NCBI RefSeq assembly: GCF_001202035.1
Contig: NZ_LGHT01000015.1
Coordinates: 24,575 to 88,574, forward strand
DNA length: 64,000 bases
Source of the DNA: Pseudorhodobacter wandonensis
GTDB taxonomy: Bacteria > Pseudomonadota > Alphaproteobacteria > Rhodobacterales > Rhodobacteraceae
Reading direction: 5' to 3'
Made by a program: the position numbers and the translations under genes. The first letter of the stretch is position 1. Every line of letters begins with the position of its first letter. The notes under the pieces were generated by a model. That model was not told the origin of the DNA. It saw only the letters and a list, made by a program, of their open reading frames with translations, and ran no database searches. Below are positions 8,427-18,423 of the stretch, one piece after another.

Positions 8427-11364
8427 TCCAGGTCCGCATATCTTTGCCCTGCCTCCGGGTGCCGATTTCCCTGCCCAACTGGTCGCAGGGCTAAAGCAAC
8501 GCCTGATGGGCGAACCGCCCGAGGCGATGGCGCGGGTCACGCTTTATGTCAACACCACCCGCATGCAGCGCCGCATACGCGAGTTGTTTATCGCCCAAGG
8601 TGCCAGCTTTTTACCGCGCCTACACCTTGTTACTGACCTTGAAACCGCCTTTCCCGCCGCAGGCATTCCGCCCTCTGTCTTACCTTTGCGGCTGCGCTTG
8701 GTGTTGGCACAGTTGATCGAAGGCTTGCTGCAGCAACAGCCCGATCTTGCGCCACGTTCAGCGCTCTATGACCTTGCCGATAGCCTTGCGACCTTGCTGG
8801 ATGAAATGCAGGGCGAGGGCGTTTCGCCTGACACAATTGCCACGCTTGATGTCGCCAACCACTCGGCGCATTGGGCGCGGACGCGCGAATTCATGGCAAT
8901 TGTTGCGCAGTTGCTGGCCCAGATGGACCAGCCCGACAGCCAAACCCGCCAGCGTATGTTGGTGCAAGCAATCGCTGCACAATGGAAAATCGCACCCCCC
9001 AGCGATCCGGTGATCATTGCGGGCTCAACCGGTTCACGTGGCACCACAGCGCTGTTCATGCAGGCTGTGGCAAAGCTGCCGCAAGGCGCAATCATTTTGC
9101 CAGGGTTTGATTTTGATCTGCCAACGGCGGTTTGGTCCGGCTTGGGCGATGCACTGACCGCCGAAGATCACCCGCAATACCGCTTTTACAAGCTGATGCA
9201 GATGCTTGGCCTTGGCCCCGACGATGTTCAGCACTGGCACCCCCAACCCGCCCCTAACCCCGCACGAAACCGGCTGATCTCATTGTCGCTGCGCCCCGCC
9301 CCTGTAACCGACCAATGGCTGACCGAGGGTCGGCATCTGCCCGACCTAACCCAAGCCTGCGCCGATATAACCTTGATCGAGGCGCCGACCCCACGCGCCG
9401 AGGCAATGGCGATTGCGCTGATCTTGCGCAAAGCTGCCGAAGATGGCGTGACGGCCGCGCTGATCTCGCCTGATCGTGGGCTGACGCGGCAGGTTACCTC
9501 GGCGTTAGATCGATGGCGCATCTTGCCCGATGACAGTGCGGGCCGGCCCTTGGCCCTCTCTGCACCGGGGCGGTTTTTGCGCCATGTGCTGGACCTGTTT
9601 GAAAACCGGCTGACGTCTGAGACCCTGTTGATTTTGCTAAAGCATCCGCTAACCGCCAGTGCCAAGGTGGCCGAGGGCGACATTACGCGCGGCGACCACT
9701 TGCTGTTCACCCGCAACCTGGAACTAAAGCTGCGCCGCCACGGCCCCGCCTTTCCAAAAGGTGCAGATTTGGTCGCTTGGGCAGGCGCCGAAAAAGACCC
9801 GAAAGTGTTGCCTTGGGCGCAGTGGTTGGCGGCAACCCTGACAGGCCCTACAATCGACTCGATGCCGCTGTCCGATCACTTGGCCCGGCACCGCAAACTG
9901 GCCGAGGCATTGGCCCTTGGTCCAGCCCCCAGCACGCAAGCCAGCCAGCTTTGGGAAAAAGAGGCGGGCATTAGTGCACTGGCCACGATGACGGAACTGG
10001 AATCCGAGGCCGCGTTTGGCGGCACCATGACCCCTGCCGATTACCGCCATTTGTTTGAGGCAATCCTGAACAAAGGTGAGGTGCGCGAATCTGTGCAATC
10101 GCACCCGCGCATCATGATTTGGGGCACCATCGAGGCCCGCGTGCAGGGGGCGGAACTGGTCATCCTTGGCGGGTTGAATGATGGCATCTGGCCACAATCG
10201 CCGCCGCCCGACCCGTGGATGAACCGCGCCATGCGGCTCGAGGCCGGGTTACTGCTACCCGAGCGCCGGATTGGCCTTTCGGCACATGATTATCAACAGG
10301 CAATTGCCGCGCCCCACGTTGTCATCAGCCGCGCAGTTCGCAGTGCCGACGCCGAGACCGTGGCCTCGCGCTGGGTGAACCGTTTGACGAACCTGTTGAA
10401 CGGGTTGCCCGATCAAGGCGGCGTAACCGCCTTGGCGCAGATGAAAGCACGCGGCCAATACTGGCTTGGCCTTGCCGCAACGGCCGAACGCGCCGCTGAG
10501 GTCGCCAACGCTCGGCGCCCTGCCCCGCGTCCGCCTGTGGCCGCGCGGCCCGCCAAACTGGCGGTGACTGGCATCAAGACCCTTCTGCGCGATCCCTACG
10601 CCATTTATGCCCGTTACATCTTGCGGCTGTTCAAATTGAACCCGCTCCGCCCGTCTCCCGATGCGTTGTTGCGCGGGTCGGTTCTGCACAAGGTGTTAGA
10701 AACCTTTACCCGCAGCCGCCCACCGAACGAGACGCGCGATGCCGCCCATGCCCGCCTGATCGCCGTTGCCGAGACTGTTTTAGCAGAGGAAGTACCTTGG
10801 CCGGCCGCCCGTGCGCTCTGGCTGTCACGCATGCACCGCGCCGCCGATTTCTTTTTGGGGGTCGAGGCGTCGTTGGGTGGCACCCCCGTTGTGATCGAGG
10901 AACAAGGTGCGATCAATCTGACCGGCCTGCCCTTTACCCTAACCGCCAAGCCTGACCGGATAGATGCCCTGCCCGATGGCCGCGTGCATATATTTGACTA
11001 TAAAACCGGCAACCCGCCAAATGCGAACCAACAAAAATACTTTGACAAGCAGCTGCTGCTAGAGGCGGCAATGGCCACGCGTGGCGCCTTCAAAGCGCTG
11101 GATGGCCCGCGCGATGTGCAGGGCATCACCTATATCGGTCTTGGGTCCAGCCCAAAACAAGACACCAGTACACCCGATGAAGCAACCCTTGGCCAAGTGT
11201 GGGAAGAGTTGCACCATCTTATCGCTGAATATATGTCGCCCGATCGCGGCTATGTTTCACGCCGCGCCATGCATGGCGAACGTTTCCCCGGCGATTATGA
11301 CCACCTCGCCCGTTTTGGCGAATGGGAAATGACAGATGCGGCCAACCCCGAGGACATAACATGA
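8416..11364 (+). CDS. addB: Double-strand break repair protein AddB
   Basis: Nuclease/helicase-like subunit of the AddAB complex, which resects DNA ends for RecA recombination. The start at 8416 gives 982 residues, typical of the alphaproteobacterial form, and overlaps murU by 11 nt. An inactivated UvrD-like region with LGGLNDGIWP near 590 precedes the C-terminal PD-(D/E)XK nuclease, whose DYK motif is D861-K863 in HIFDYKTG (seen). Only one cysteine occurs in the whole protein, so the 4Fe-4S staple of Bacillus AddB is absent. Stop and addA start overlap as ATGA. Confidence 0.96.
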   Translation: MFPNPGPHIFALPPGADFPAQLVAGLKQRLMGEPPEAMARVTLYVNTTRMQRRIRELFIAQGASFLPRLHLVTDLETAFPAAGIPPSVLPLRLRLVLAQLIEGLLQQQPDLAPRSALYDLADSLATLLDEMQGEGVSPDTIATLDVANHSAHWARTREFMAIVAQLLAQMDQPDSQTRQRMLVQAIAAQWKIAPPSDPVIIAGSTGSRGTTALFMQAVAKLPQGAIILPGFDFDLPTAVWSGLGDALTAEDHPQYRFYKLMQMLGLGPDDVQHWHPQPAPNPARNRLISLSLRPAPVTDQWLTEGRHLPDLTQACADITLIEAPTPRAEAMAIALILRKAAEDGVTAALISPDRGLTRQVTSALDRWRILPDDSAGRPLALSAPGRFLRHVLDLFENRLTSETLLILLKHPLTASAKVAEGDITRGDHLLFTRNLELKLRRHGPAFPKGADLVAWAGAEKDPKVLPWAQWLAATLTGPTIDSMPLSDHLARHRKLAEALALGPAPSTQASQLWEKEAGISALATMTELESEAAFGGTMTPADYRHLFEAILNKGEVRESVQSHPRIMIWGTIEARVQGAELVILGGLNDGIWPQSPPPDPWMNRAMRLEAGLLLPERRIGLSAHDYQQAIAAPHVVISRAVRSADAETVASRWVNRLTNLLNGLPDQGGVTALAQMKARGQYWLGLAATAERAAEVANARRPAPRPPVAARPAKLAVTGIKTLLRDPYAIYARYILRLFKLNPLRPSPDALLRGSVLHKVLETFTRSRPPNETRDAAHARLIAVAETVLAEEVPWPAARALWLSRMHRAADFFLGVEASLGGTPVVIEEQGAINLTGLPFTLTAKPDRIDALPDGRVHIFDYKTGNPPNANQQKYFDKQLLLEAAMATRGAFKALDGPRDVQGITYIGLGSSPKQDTSTPDEATLGQVWEELHHLIAEYMSPDRGYVSRRAMHGERFPGDYDHLARFGEWEMTDAANPEDIT

Positions 11365-14300
11365 TCCGCAACGCAGCCTCGGAACGGCAGGTGCAATCGG
11401 CCAACCCGCGCGCCTCGACCTGGCTATCGGCCAACGCAGGTTCGGGCAAAACGCGGGTGCTGACTGACCGCGTGGCGCGGATGCTGCTGTCGGGTGTCGA
11501 TCCGGGGCGAATTTTATGCCTGACCTACACCAAGGCGGCGGCGTCCGAGATGCAAAACCGGCTGTTCGCCCGCCTTGGCGAATGGGCGATGAAGGAAGAC
11601 GCGGCCCTACGGCAGGCGCTGGCTGATCTGGGCGTGGATGATGCCATTGATGCCGCCCGTCTGGGCCGCGCCCGCCAGCTATTTGCCCGCGCGATTGAAA
11701 CGCCGGGCGGCCTGCGCATCCAAACCATCCACTCGTTCTGCGCCTCGCTTTTGCGGCGCTTTCCGCTAGAGGCAAAGGTCTCGCCGCAGTTCACCGAGAT
11801 GGATGACCGCGCCGCCGCCCTGCTGCGCGATGAAATCATAGACGAACTGGCCGATAGTGGCGCGCCCGAGGTCATCTCTGCACTCGCCGGCGCCTATACG
11901 GGCGAGGATTTCGGTGCACTTGCCGCCGAAGTTGCAAACCGCCGCAATGATTTTACCAGCTTTCTTTCCGATGCCGACTGCCGTGCCCTGTTTGACGTGC
12001 CCGACGACCAGACCGAAACCGCCATATTAGAGCAGGTTTTTCTGGGCGGTGAGGAGGAGTGGCTGGCCGAGGCCGCCGACATCATCGCCACGGGGTCAAC
12101 CAATGACGCAAAGGCCGCTGGCAAATTGCACGCGCTAAACCTTGATACGCCCGACATGCGCCTGCTGTCGGGCCTAGAGGGTATATTGCTAACCGGTGCA
12201 GGGGCCAAAGCGCCGTTTAGTGCAAAAATAGGGACGTTTCCGACCCAAAAAACCCAGCCAAAACTCGGGGCATTGCTGGACCGGCTAGAAGCCCTGATGC
12301 GGCGGGTAGAGGCAGCGCGGGGCGCCCGCATCGCGATGAATGCCGCCAAACGCACCGCCATTTTGCACCGCTTTGCCGCCGCCTTCCTGCCCGAATACAA
12401 GGCCCGCAAAGAGGCGCGGGGCTGGCTCGATTTTGACGATCTGATCACCTATGCCAAGGCGTTGCTGACCGACCCTTTGGTCGCGCAATGGGTGCTGTTC
12501 CGGCTGGATGGCGGCATCGACCATATCTTGGTCGATGAGGCCCAAGACACCAGCCCCGACCAATGGCGCGTGATTGAGCTGCTGGCGGATGAGTTCACCT
12601 CGGGCCGTGGCGCACGCGACGAGCCGCGCACAATTTTCGTCGTGGGCGATAAAAAGCAGTCAATCTATTCGTTTCAAGGCGCCGATGTAGAGGCGTTTGA
12701 CCAAAAGCGCGATCTGTTCAAAGCCAAGCAGAAGCAGGTTGAAGACCCTCTCCAAGAACTGCTGCTGGAACATTCCTTTCGATCCTCAAACACGATTTTG
12801 CGGCTGGTTGACATGACCTTTGACGAGCGCCGCGAAAAGGGTTTGGGCGGCGAGGTAAAGCATATCGCCTTTTTCCCCGACATGCCGGGGCGGGTTGATC
12901 TGTGGCCGGTGATCGAAAAATCGCCCAATCCCGAACCGGATAATTGGTACGACCCCGTTGATCTGATTTCCGAGGAACATCACGCCGCCAAACTGGCGCA
13001 GCGGGTTGCCGAAACCATCCGCCACACCATCGCCAAAGGCACGCAAATCCCGATCAAAGGCGGCAAGGAAACCCGCGCCGTGCATGCGGGTGATTTCCTG
13101 ATCCTTGTGCGCCGCCGGTCCGAAATTTTCTCCAGCATCATTCAGGCCTGTAAGGCACTTGACCTGCCGATCGCAGGGGCAGACCGGTTAAAACTTGGGG
13201 CCGAACTGGCGGTGCGCGACCTTGCCGCCCTGCTGTCGTTTCTGGCCACGCCCGAGGATGACCTGGCGCTTGCCGCCTGTCTCCGCAGCCCGCTGTTTGG
13301 CTGGACGGAACAACAGCTTTACAGCCTTGCCCAGCCGCGCAAAGGCTTCCTTTGGCGGGCGCTGGAAAATGACCCGCAGCACGCCACAACAGTCTCTATC
13401 CTTGCGGATTTGCGCGATCAGGCCGACTTTCTGCGCCCCTATGATCTGATCGAACGCATGCTGACGCGCCATGATGGCCGCCGCAAGTTGCTGGCCCGTT
13501 TGGGGGCCGAGGCCGAGGATGGCATTGACGAACTACTGTCGCAGGCACTTGCCTATGAACGCAATGATGTACCCAGCCTGACCGGCTTTTTAGGCTGGTT
13601 AGAGACTGATGACGTCGAGGTGAAACGCCAGATGGACAGCGCGGGCGAACGTATCCGCGTGATGACGGTGCATGGCTCCAAGGGGCTTGAGGCGCCGATT
13701 GTTATTTTGCCCGATACCGCGCAATACAACGCCCGCGAGCGGAACGAACTATTCGTTTTGCCCGAAGGCCCCGCGTGGAAAACACCAAAGGACGAAAGCC
13801 CCGAGGCTATCGCCAACGCCCGCACCGCCCGCAAAGCCCGCGAAGACGCCGAGGCAATGCGCCTGCTTTATGTCGCAATGACGCGGGCGCAAAGCTGGCT
13901 GATCGTGGGGGCTGCGGGCTCTATCGGCAAAGACAAATCAGATGACGAAGATGCGTCAAACGTGGTCTGGTACCGGCTGATTCAAGAGGCGATGATCGCC
14001 GCCGGTGCCACCAGCGCCCCCGGCGGCGGCTTGTGTCTCGCCGAAGGTGACTGGCCCGCCGATATTGGGCCAATCGTGAAACCCGCTGCCGAAACGCAGG
14101 CGCTGCCTGCGTGGGTGCAGGACCATGCGGCGGTCGAAAACCGCCCCGACCTGCCGCTGAACCCGTCCAAGCTTGGCGGGGCAAAGGCGCTGCCCGGTGA
14201 TTTCACCACCGATGATGACAATCGCGCGGCAAAGGATCGTGGCACCCGCCTGCATGTGTTGCTGGAACATCTGCCCAAACATCCGCCCGCCGATTGGCCC

Positions 14301-14717
14301 GGCTTGGCCGCAGCTTTGCTGGCCGATGCCCCCGATGCTGCCGAATTGCTGGCCGAGGCGCAAAACGTGCTGACGACCCCTGCCTTTGCCGACCTTTTCG
14401 GCCCCCGTGCATTGGCCGAGGCCCCTATCACCGCCACGCTGCTGGGCAAGCCTATGGTCGGCACGATTGACCGGCTTTTGGTCACCTCCGACCGCGTGCT
14501 TGCGGTGGATTTCAAATCCAACCTGTTGGTGCCCGATTCGATTGCGACGGTGCCGGATGGATTGCTGCGCCAAATGGCCGCCTATCACACAGCGCTGTGC
14601 CAGATTTACCCCGACAAACAGATCGAGGTTGCCCTTCTTTGGACGCGCTCGGCACAGCTTATGCCGATATGTCCCAATATCGTGAGGTCGGCGCTTAGTC
14701 GAACCACACTCCCTTGA
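11361..14717 (+). CDS. addA: Double-strand break repair helicase-nuclease AddA
   Basis: ATP-dependent 3'-5' helicase and nuclease subunit of AddAB, 1118 residues. The Walker A motif [14 protein letters not shown] starts near residue 24. Superfamily 1 motifs follow: [33 protein letters not shown], and [19 protein letters not shown], with [10 protein letters not shown] as motif VI. The C-terminal nuclease has D1050-K1052 in LAVDFKSN (seen). The end [14 protein letters not shown] is as expected, so the protein is full length. It is translationally coupled to addB by ATGA. Confidence 0.97.
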   Translation: MIRNAASERQVQSANPRASTWLSANAGSGKTRVLTDRVARMLLSGVDPGRILCLTYTKAAASEMQNRLFARLGEWAMKEDAALRQALADLGVDDAIDAARLGRARQLFARAIETPGGLRIQTIHSFCASLLRRFPLEAKVSPQFTEMDDRAAALLRDEIIDELADSGAPEVISALAGAYTGEDFGALAAEVANRRNDFTSFLSDADCRALFDVPDDQTETAILEQVFLGGEEEWLAEAADIIATGSTNDAKAAGKLHALNLDTPDMRLLSGLEGILLTGAGAKAPFSAKIGTFPTQKTQPKLGALLDRLEALMRRVEAARGARIAMNAAKRTAILHRFAAAFLPEYKARKEARGWLDFDDLITYAKALLTDPLVAQWVLFRLDGGIDHILVDEAQDTSPDQWRVIELLADEFTSGRGARDEPRTIFVVGDKKQSIYSFQGADVEAFDQKRDLFKAKQKQVEDPLQELLLEHSFRSSNTILRLVDMTFDERREKGLGGEVKHIAFFPDMPGRVDLWPVIEKSPNPEPDNWYDPVDLISEEHHAAKLAQRVAETIRHTIAKGTQIPIKGGKETRAVHAGDFLILVRRRSEIFSSIIQACKALDLPIAGADRLKLGAELAVRDLAALLSFLATPEDDLALAACLRSPLFGWTEQQLYSLAQPRKGFLWRALENDPQHATTVSILADLRDQADFLRPYDLIERMLTRHDGRRKLLARLGAEAEDGIDELLSQALAYERNDVPSLTGFLGWLETDDVEVKRQMDSAGERIRVMTVHGSKGLEAPIVILPDTAQYNARERNELFVLPEGPAWKTPKDESPEAIANARTARKAREDAEAMRLLYVAMTRAQSWLIVGAAGSIGKDKSDDEDASNVVWYRLIQEAMIAAGATSAPGGGLCLAEGDWPADIGPIVKPAAETQALPAWVQDHAAVENRPDLPLNPSKLGGAKALPGDFTTDDDNRAAKDRGTRLHVLLEHLPKHPPADWPGLAAALLADAPDAAELLAEAQNVLTTPAFADLFGPRALAEAPITATLLGKPMVGTIDRLLVTSDRVLAVDFKSNLLVPDSIATVPDGLLRQMAAYHTALCQIYPDKQIEVALLWTRSAQLMPICPNIVRSALSRTTLP

Positions 14718-14775
14718 CGTCCCTTGGACGCCCCCTTACCTTCCTAGCAAATACATTCCATTCAGGAGATATGTA

Positions 14776-15096
14776 ATGGCCACGATCCCAGTCACCGACG
14801 CAACCTTTGACGCCGAAGTCCGCAAATCCGACATCCCTGTTGTCGTCGATTTCTGGGCAGAATGGTGTGGCCCGTGCCGCCAGATCGGCCCAGCCTTGGA
14901 AGAGCTTTCTGCAGAATACGAAGGCAAGGTAAAGATCGTCAAAATCAACGTAGATGAAAACCCGAACAGCCCGGCCGAGCTGGGTGTGCGCGGCATTCCG
15001 GCGCTGTTTTTGTTCAAAGACGGCGAAGTTGTATCGAACAAGGTCGGCGCTGCACCCAAGGCTGCGCTGGCAACATGGATCGCTTCGGCAGTCTGA
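14776..15096 (+). CDS. trxA: Thioredoxin
   Basis: Disulfide reductase of 106 residues with the classical active site WCGPC (C31, C34), conserved D25 in VVVDFW, and the cis-proline loop RGIPALFLF (seen). It is preceded by AGGAGATATGTA as ribosome-binding region and followed by a strong intrinsic terminator. The 58-nt gap after addA allows its own promoter. trxA directly after addA is a common alphaproteobacterial arrangement. Confidence 0.98.
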   Translation: MATIPVTDATFDAEVRKSDIPVVVDFWAEWCGPCRQIGPALEELSAEYEGKVKIVKINVDENPNSPAELGVRGIPALFLFKDGEVVSNKVGAAPKAALATWIASAV

Positions 15097-15117
15097 TTTG
15101 ACCCACAGTTTGAATTG

Positions 15118-15142
15118 GGGCGGCTTTTCAGCCGCCCTTTTT
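15118..15142 (+). terminator. Rho-independent terminator after trxA
   Basis: Stem GGGCGGCT/AGCCGCCC (8 bp), loop TTTC, then TTTTT. It begins 21 nt after the trxA stop and ends just before the convergent mcl1 stop. Confidence 0.93.
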
Positions 15143-15149
15143 CATGGCC

Positions 15150-16106
15150 TTAGCCAGCCAGCATTTCCGATTGTTTTACAATCACTTCGGCCTGTTTGAT
15201 CGAGGCAATATCAACCAAACGACCCTTATACACGGTGGCACCTTCGCCCCGCGCCTTGGCCTCTTCCATCGCGGCCAAAATCTCGCGCGCCTCATTCACG
15301 GCCTCGTCCGACGGGGTGAAAACCTCATTCGACAGGGCGATTTGTTTGGGATGGATGGCCCATTTTCCGACCATCCCCAGCACCGCAGAACGCCGCGCCT
15401 GCGCACGAAAGCCCTCATCATCTGAAAAATCGCCAAACGGACCATCAACCGGCAAAATGCCGTGCGTGCGGCATGCTGCGACAATCGCGGCTTGCGCCCA
15501 ATGCCACGGGTCGGACCAGTGCTTTTGCCCCGCTTGCAGCATGTAATAGTTTTCTTGCGTACCGCCGATGCCGGTGGTCTGCATTCCCATCGAGGCGGCA
15601 AAGTCAGCCGCGCCAAGGCTCATCGCTTGCAAACGCGGCGACGAGGCGGCGATTTCCTCGACATGGGCGATGCCCGCCGCAGATTCGATAATCACCTCAA
15701 AGCTGATCGGCTTCTTGCGGCTTTTGGCACGTTCAATCGCTGTGACCAGCGCATCGACGGCGTAAACATCGGCAGCACAGCCGACTTTGGGGATCATAAT
15801 CTGATCCAACCGATCACCCGCCTGTTCCAGCAAATCAACCACATCGCGGTACCAATAAGGCGTATCCAAACCATTAATCCGCACCGAAAGCGTTTTGTTC
15901 CCCCAATCCACCGCACCAATCGCCGCAATGACGTTGGCCCGCGCGCTGTCTTTGTCGCTGGGCGCCACCGAATCCTCGAGGTCGAGGTTGATGACATCCG
16001 CCTGTGACGCTGCCATCTTTTCGAACAGCGCAGGGCGAGAGCCTGGGCCAAAGAGCTGGCAACGGTTCGGACGGGCAGGTGGCGTGGGCTGAAGGCGAAA
16101 GCTCAT
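15150..16106 (-). CDS. mcl1: L-malyl-CoA / beta-methylmalyl-CoA lyase
   Basis: CitE/HpcH-family Mg-dependent lyase that cleaves beta-methylmalyl-CoA to glyoxylate and propionyl-CoA, and malyl-CoA to glyoxylate and acetyl-CoA, in the ethylmalonyl-CoA pathway. The 318-residue protein begins MSFRLQPTPPARPNRCQLF and includes the metal and CoA segments NLDLEDSVAP, IMIPKVGCAADVY, FEVIIESAAGIAHVEEIA and GKWAIHPKQI (seen). It matches the Rhodobacter Mcl1 pattern almost throughout, as remembered. The start at 16106 has AAGAGG upstream; a 14-residue longer in-frame start is not supported. Divergent from dgcN across 259 nt of AT-rich DNA. Confidence 0.95.
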   Translation of the reverse strand: MSFRLQPTPPARPNRCQLFGPGSRPALFEKMAASQADVINLDLEDSVAPSDKDSARANVIAAIGAVDWGNKTLSVRINGLDTPYWYRDVVDLLEQAGDRLDQIMIPKVGCAADVYAVDALVTAIERAKSRKKPISFEVIIESAAGIAHVEEIAASSPRLQAMSLGAADFAASMGMQTTGIGGTQENYYMLQAGQKHWSDPWHWAQAAIVAACRTHGILPVDGPFGDFSDDEGFRAQARRSAVLGMVGKWAIHPKQIALSNEVFTPSDEAVNEAREILAAMEEAKARGEGATVYKGRLVDIASIKQAEVIVKQSEMLAG

Positions 16107-16365
16107 GTCGGACCTCTTGGTAATGAAATGTCTTATTTTCCGCCACAATGGTTAGATTGTTGCGCAGCGCCCTGCAACCCAATTCTTTTTGCGGCGCAGC
16201 AATTTTGCGGCGGCGCGGCACATCTATCACGGAATATTACAGCGATATTTGCGATAAATGAGCAAGAATCTTGTCATATAGGCTTGAATTTTTGGAATAA
16301 TAATTAACACATTTCAGAAAATATGGCACATTCTACGCCAGAAGTGACCGAAAGTGAGAGCCACC

Positions 16366-17367
16366 ATGATTAACACACCTTACCTCTTGTTCCTTGGCGA
16401 TGCCGCCGACCCGCTTGCTGCCAAAGTGGCACAGGGCATCAGGGATTGGCGCCCGGAATATGCGCTTGGCCAGTTCCGGATGGAAGGCTGCAAAGCTGAT
16501 ATGAAGCTGCCCGATATGACCTTGGCCGAGGCCAAGGCTGCCGGATGCAAAACGCTGGTAATCGGTGTGGCGAACCGCGGCGGGGTAATTTCGCAAGCGT
16601 GGAAAAAGGTGCTGGTTCAGGCGCTAGAGGAAGGGTTTGACCTGGCCTCGGGCCTGCACAACCTGCTCCGCGATGAGCCCGATTTGGCAGCGGTGGCGAA
16701 GGCGACAGGCCGGAAGCTGCATGATGTGCGCATTCCATCTGTAAAATACCCGATCGCGAACGGGGTTAAACGCAGCGGCAAGCGGATGCTGGCCGTTGGC
16801 ACCGATTGTTCGGTCGGGAAAATGTACACCGCCCTGTGCATGGACCGCGAGATGCGCGAACGCGGGGCCAAGGCCACATTCCGCGCAACCGGCCAGACAG
16901 GGATTTTGATAACCGGCGGCGGTGTGCCACTGGATGCCGTGATCGCCGATTTCATGGCAGGGTCGATCGAGTATTTGACGCCCGACAATGATGCCGACCA
17001 CTGGGATTTGATTGAGGGGCAAGGCAGCCTGTTCCATGTCAGCTATTCGGGCGTGACCTTGGCGCTGATCCATGGCGGGCAACCGGACGCACTGGTGATT
17101 TGCCATGAGCCAAAACGCGGCCATATGCGCGGCTTGCCGGATTATACTTTGCCAAGCATCGAGGCGGTGCGTGATATGGCGCTGTCTTTGGCGCGGGTGG
17201 CGAACCCTGCCTGCGTGGCGATCGGGTGTTCTATCAACACGGCAGCGATGCCGGATGATGAGGCGATCGCCTATTGTGCCGAGGTTGAGGCACGGACCGG
17301 CCTTGTGACAGTCGATCCGTATCGTCATGGTGCGGCGCGGTTGGTGGATGCTATGCTGGCTGTTTAA
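16366..17367 (+). CDS. dgcN: DUF1611-family N-acetyltransferase DgcN (D-glutamate catabolism)
   Basis: A 333-residue protein of the DUF1611 family. It contains a P-loop-like nucleotide/CoA site GTDCSVGKM (about 145-153), a conserved RATGQTGILITGGGVPLDAV segment and HVSYSGVTLALIHG (seen). In marine bacteria DgcN acetylates D-glutamate, and DgcA then epimerises N-acetyl-D-glutamate to the L form (established). The adjacent dgcA and dat make that role likely here. The ATG at 16366 is preferred; a GTG 12 nt upstream is in frame. Older annotations call the family a putative NAD-dependent epimerase/dehydratase. Confidence 0.85.
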   Translation: MINTPYLLFLGDAADPLAAKVAQGIRDWRPEYALGQFRMEGCKADMKLPDMTLAEAKAAGCKTLVIGVANRGGVISQAWKKVLVQALEEGFDLASGLHNLLRDEPDLAAVAKATGRKLHDVRIPSVKYPIANGVKRSGKRMLAVGTDCSVGKMYTALCMDREMRERGAKATFRATGQTGILITGGGVPLDAVIADFMAGSIEYLTPDNDADHWDLIEGQGSLFHVSYSGVTLALIHGGQPDALVICHEPKRGHMRGLPDYTLPSIEAVRDMALSLARVANPACVAIGCSINTAAMPDDEAIAYCAEVEARTGLVTVDPYRHGAARLVDAMLAV

Positions 17368-17388
17368 GGGCGGGTCTTGTGGCCAGCG

Positions 17389-17443
17389 CCGGAGGGCTGT
17401 CTGCCCTCCGGACCTCCCGAGGATATTTGAGCCGAAAAGAAAG
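17389..17443 (+). repeat. Dispersed hairpin repeat, copy 1
   Basis: Hairpin CCGGAGGGC-TGTCT-GCCCTCCGG (9-bp stem, 5-nt loop) at 17389-17411, followed by a tail ACCTCCCGAGGATATTT. It lies between dgcN and dgcA, and related copies are at 26701 and 30679. The stem could terminate or attenuate transcription, but no T-run follows directly. Confidence 0.75.
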
Positions 17444-17457
17444 CGCGGGGATTTGCT

Positions 17458-18420
17458 ATGATTACGGTTACGCCAGATGTGTTTCGATTGGCGCAGGTGT
17501 TTACGATTTCGCGCGGGTCGCGGACGGAAGCCAAAGTGCTGACGGTGCGGATTACGCGGGGCGGTGTGACGGGGTGGGGGGAATGTGTACCATATGCCCG
17601 TTACGGTGAGACCTTGGAGTCGGTGACGGCGCAGATTGAGGGGTTGGACCCTGCGATTACACGCGCAGCTTTGCAGCTGGCACTGCCTGCAGGGGCGGCG
17701 AGGAATGCTGTGGATTGTGCGCTGTGGGATGTTGAGGCCAAGCTGGCGGGCAAGCGGGTTTGGGAGCTGGCGGGTCTGGCGCTGCCGGGGCCTGAAATTA
17801 CGGCATTTACCCTTTCATTGGATACACCCGAGGCAATGCGGGCCGAGGCGGCCAAACATGCGCATCGGCCGTTGCTGAAGATCAAACTGGGCACGCCGGA
17901 TGATATGCCACGGTTGGAAGCGGTACGGGCCGGCGCGCCGAAGACGCGGATTATCATTGATGCGAATGAAGGCTGGAGCGCCGAGGTTTATGCAGAGCTT
18001 GCGCCGCATTTGGTGGCGATGGGTGTCGCCTTGGTAGAGCAGCCTTTGCCTGCAGGGGCCGATGATATGCTGGCCGAGATGGCGCGGCCTTTGCCGGTTT
18101 GTGCCGATGAAGCGGCGCATGATTGTGCGAGCCTGCCCCATTTGAAGGGCAAGTATGATGTGGTGAACATCAAGCTGGATAAGACCGGCGGTTTGACCGA
18201 GGGGCTGGCATTAAAGCAAGCGGCGCTGGCCGAAGGTTATGAATTGATGGTCGGTTGTATGGTCGGGTCTTCGCTGGCGATGGCGCCGGCCACATTGCTT
18301 GCGCAAGGCGTGGCCTTTACCGACCTTGACGGGCCGCTGCTTTTGGCCGAAGACCGAGAGGACCCGCTGGTTTTTGACGCGCAAGGCGTCCATCCGCCCA
18401 GCGCCAAATTATGGGGATAG
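17458..18420 (+). CDS. dgcA: N-acetyl-D-glutamate epimerase/racemase DgcA (enolase superfamily)
   Basis: Enolase-superfamily epimerase of 320 residues in the muconate-lactonising/dipeptide-epimerase group. The catalytic and metal residues are visible: K141 and K143 in LLKIKLG, metal ligands D168 (IIDANEGWS), E194 (LVEQPLP) and D217 (CADEAA), and second-face base K239 (NIKLDKTGG). The lysine pair on both faces fits 1,1-proton transfer. Genomic pairing with dgcN points to N-acetyl-D-glutamate rather than a dipeptide as substrate (inference). The gene is followed 3 nt later by dat. Confidence 0.87.
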   Translation: MITVTPDVFRLAQVFTISRGSRTEAKVLTVRITRGGVTGWGECVPYARYGETLESVTAQIEGLDPAITRAALQLALPAGAARNAVDCALWDVEAKLAGKRVWELAGLALPGPEITAFTLSLDTPEAMRAEAAKHAHRPLLKIKLGTPDDMPRLEAVRAGAPKTRIIIDANEGWSAEVYAELAPHLVAMGVALVEQPLPAGADDMLAEMARPLPVCADEAAHDCASLPHLKGKYDVVNIKLDKTGGLTEGLALKQAALAEGYELMVGCMVGSSLAMAPATLLAQGVAFTDLDGPLLLAEDREDPLVFDAQGVHPPSAKLWG

Positions 18421-18423
18421 AGT

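Noticed and set aside
7500..8540. Long minus-strand open frame (346 codons) opposite amgK-murU
   Set aside because: Composition and lack of domains mark it as an antisense shadow of two well-supported genes.
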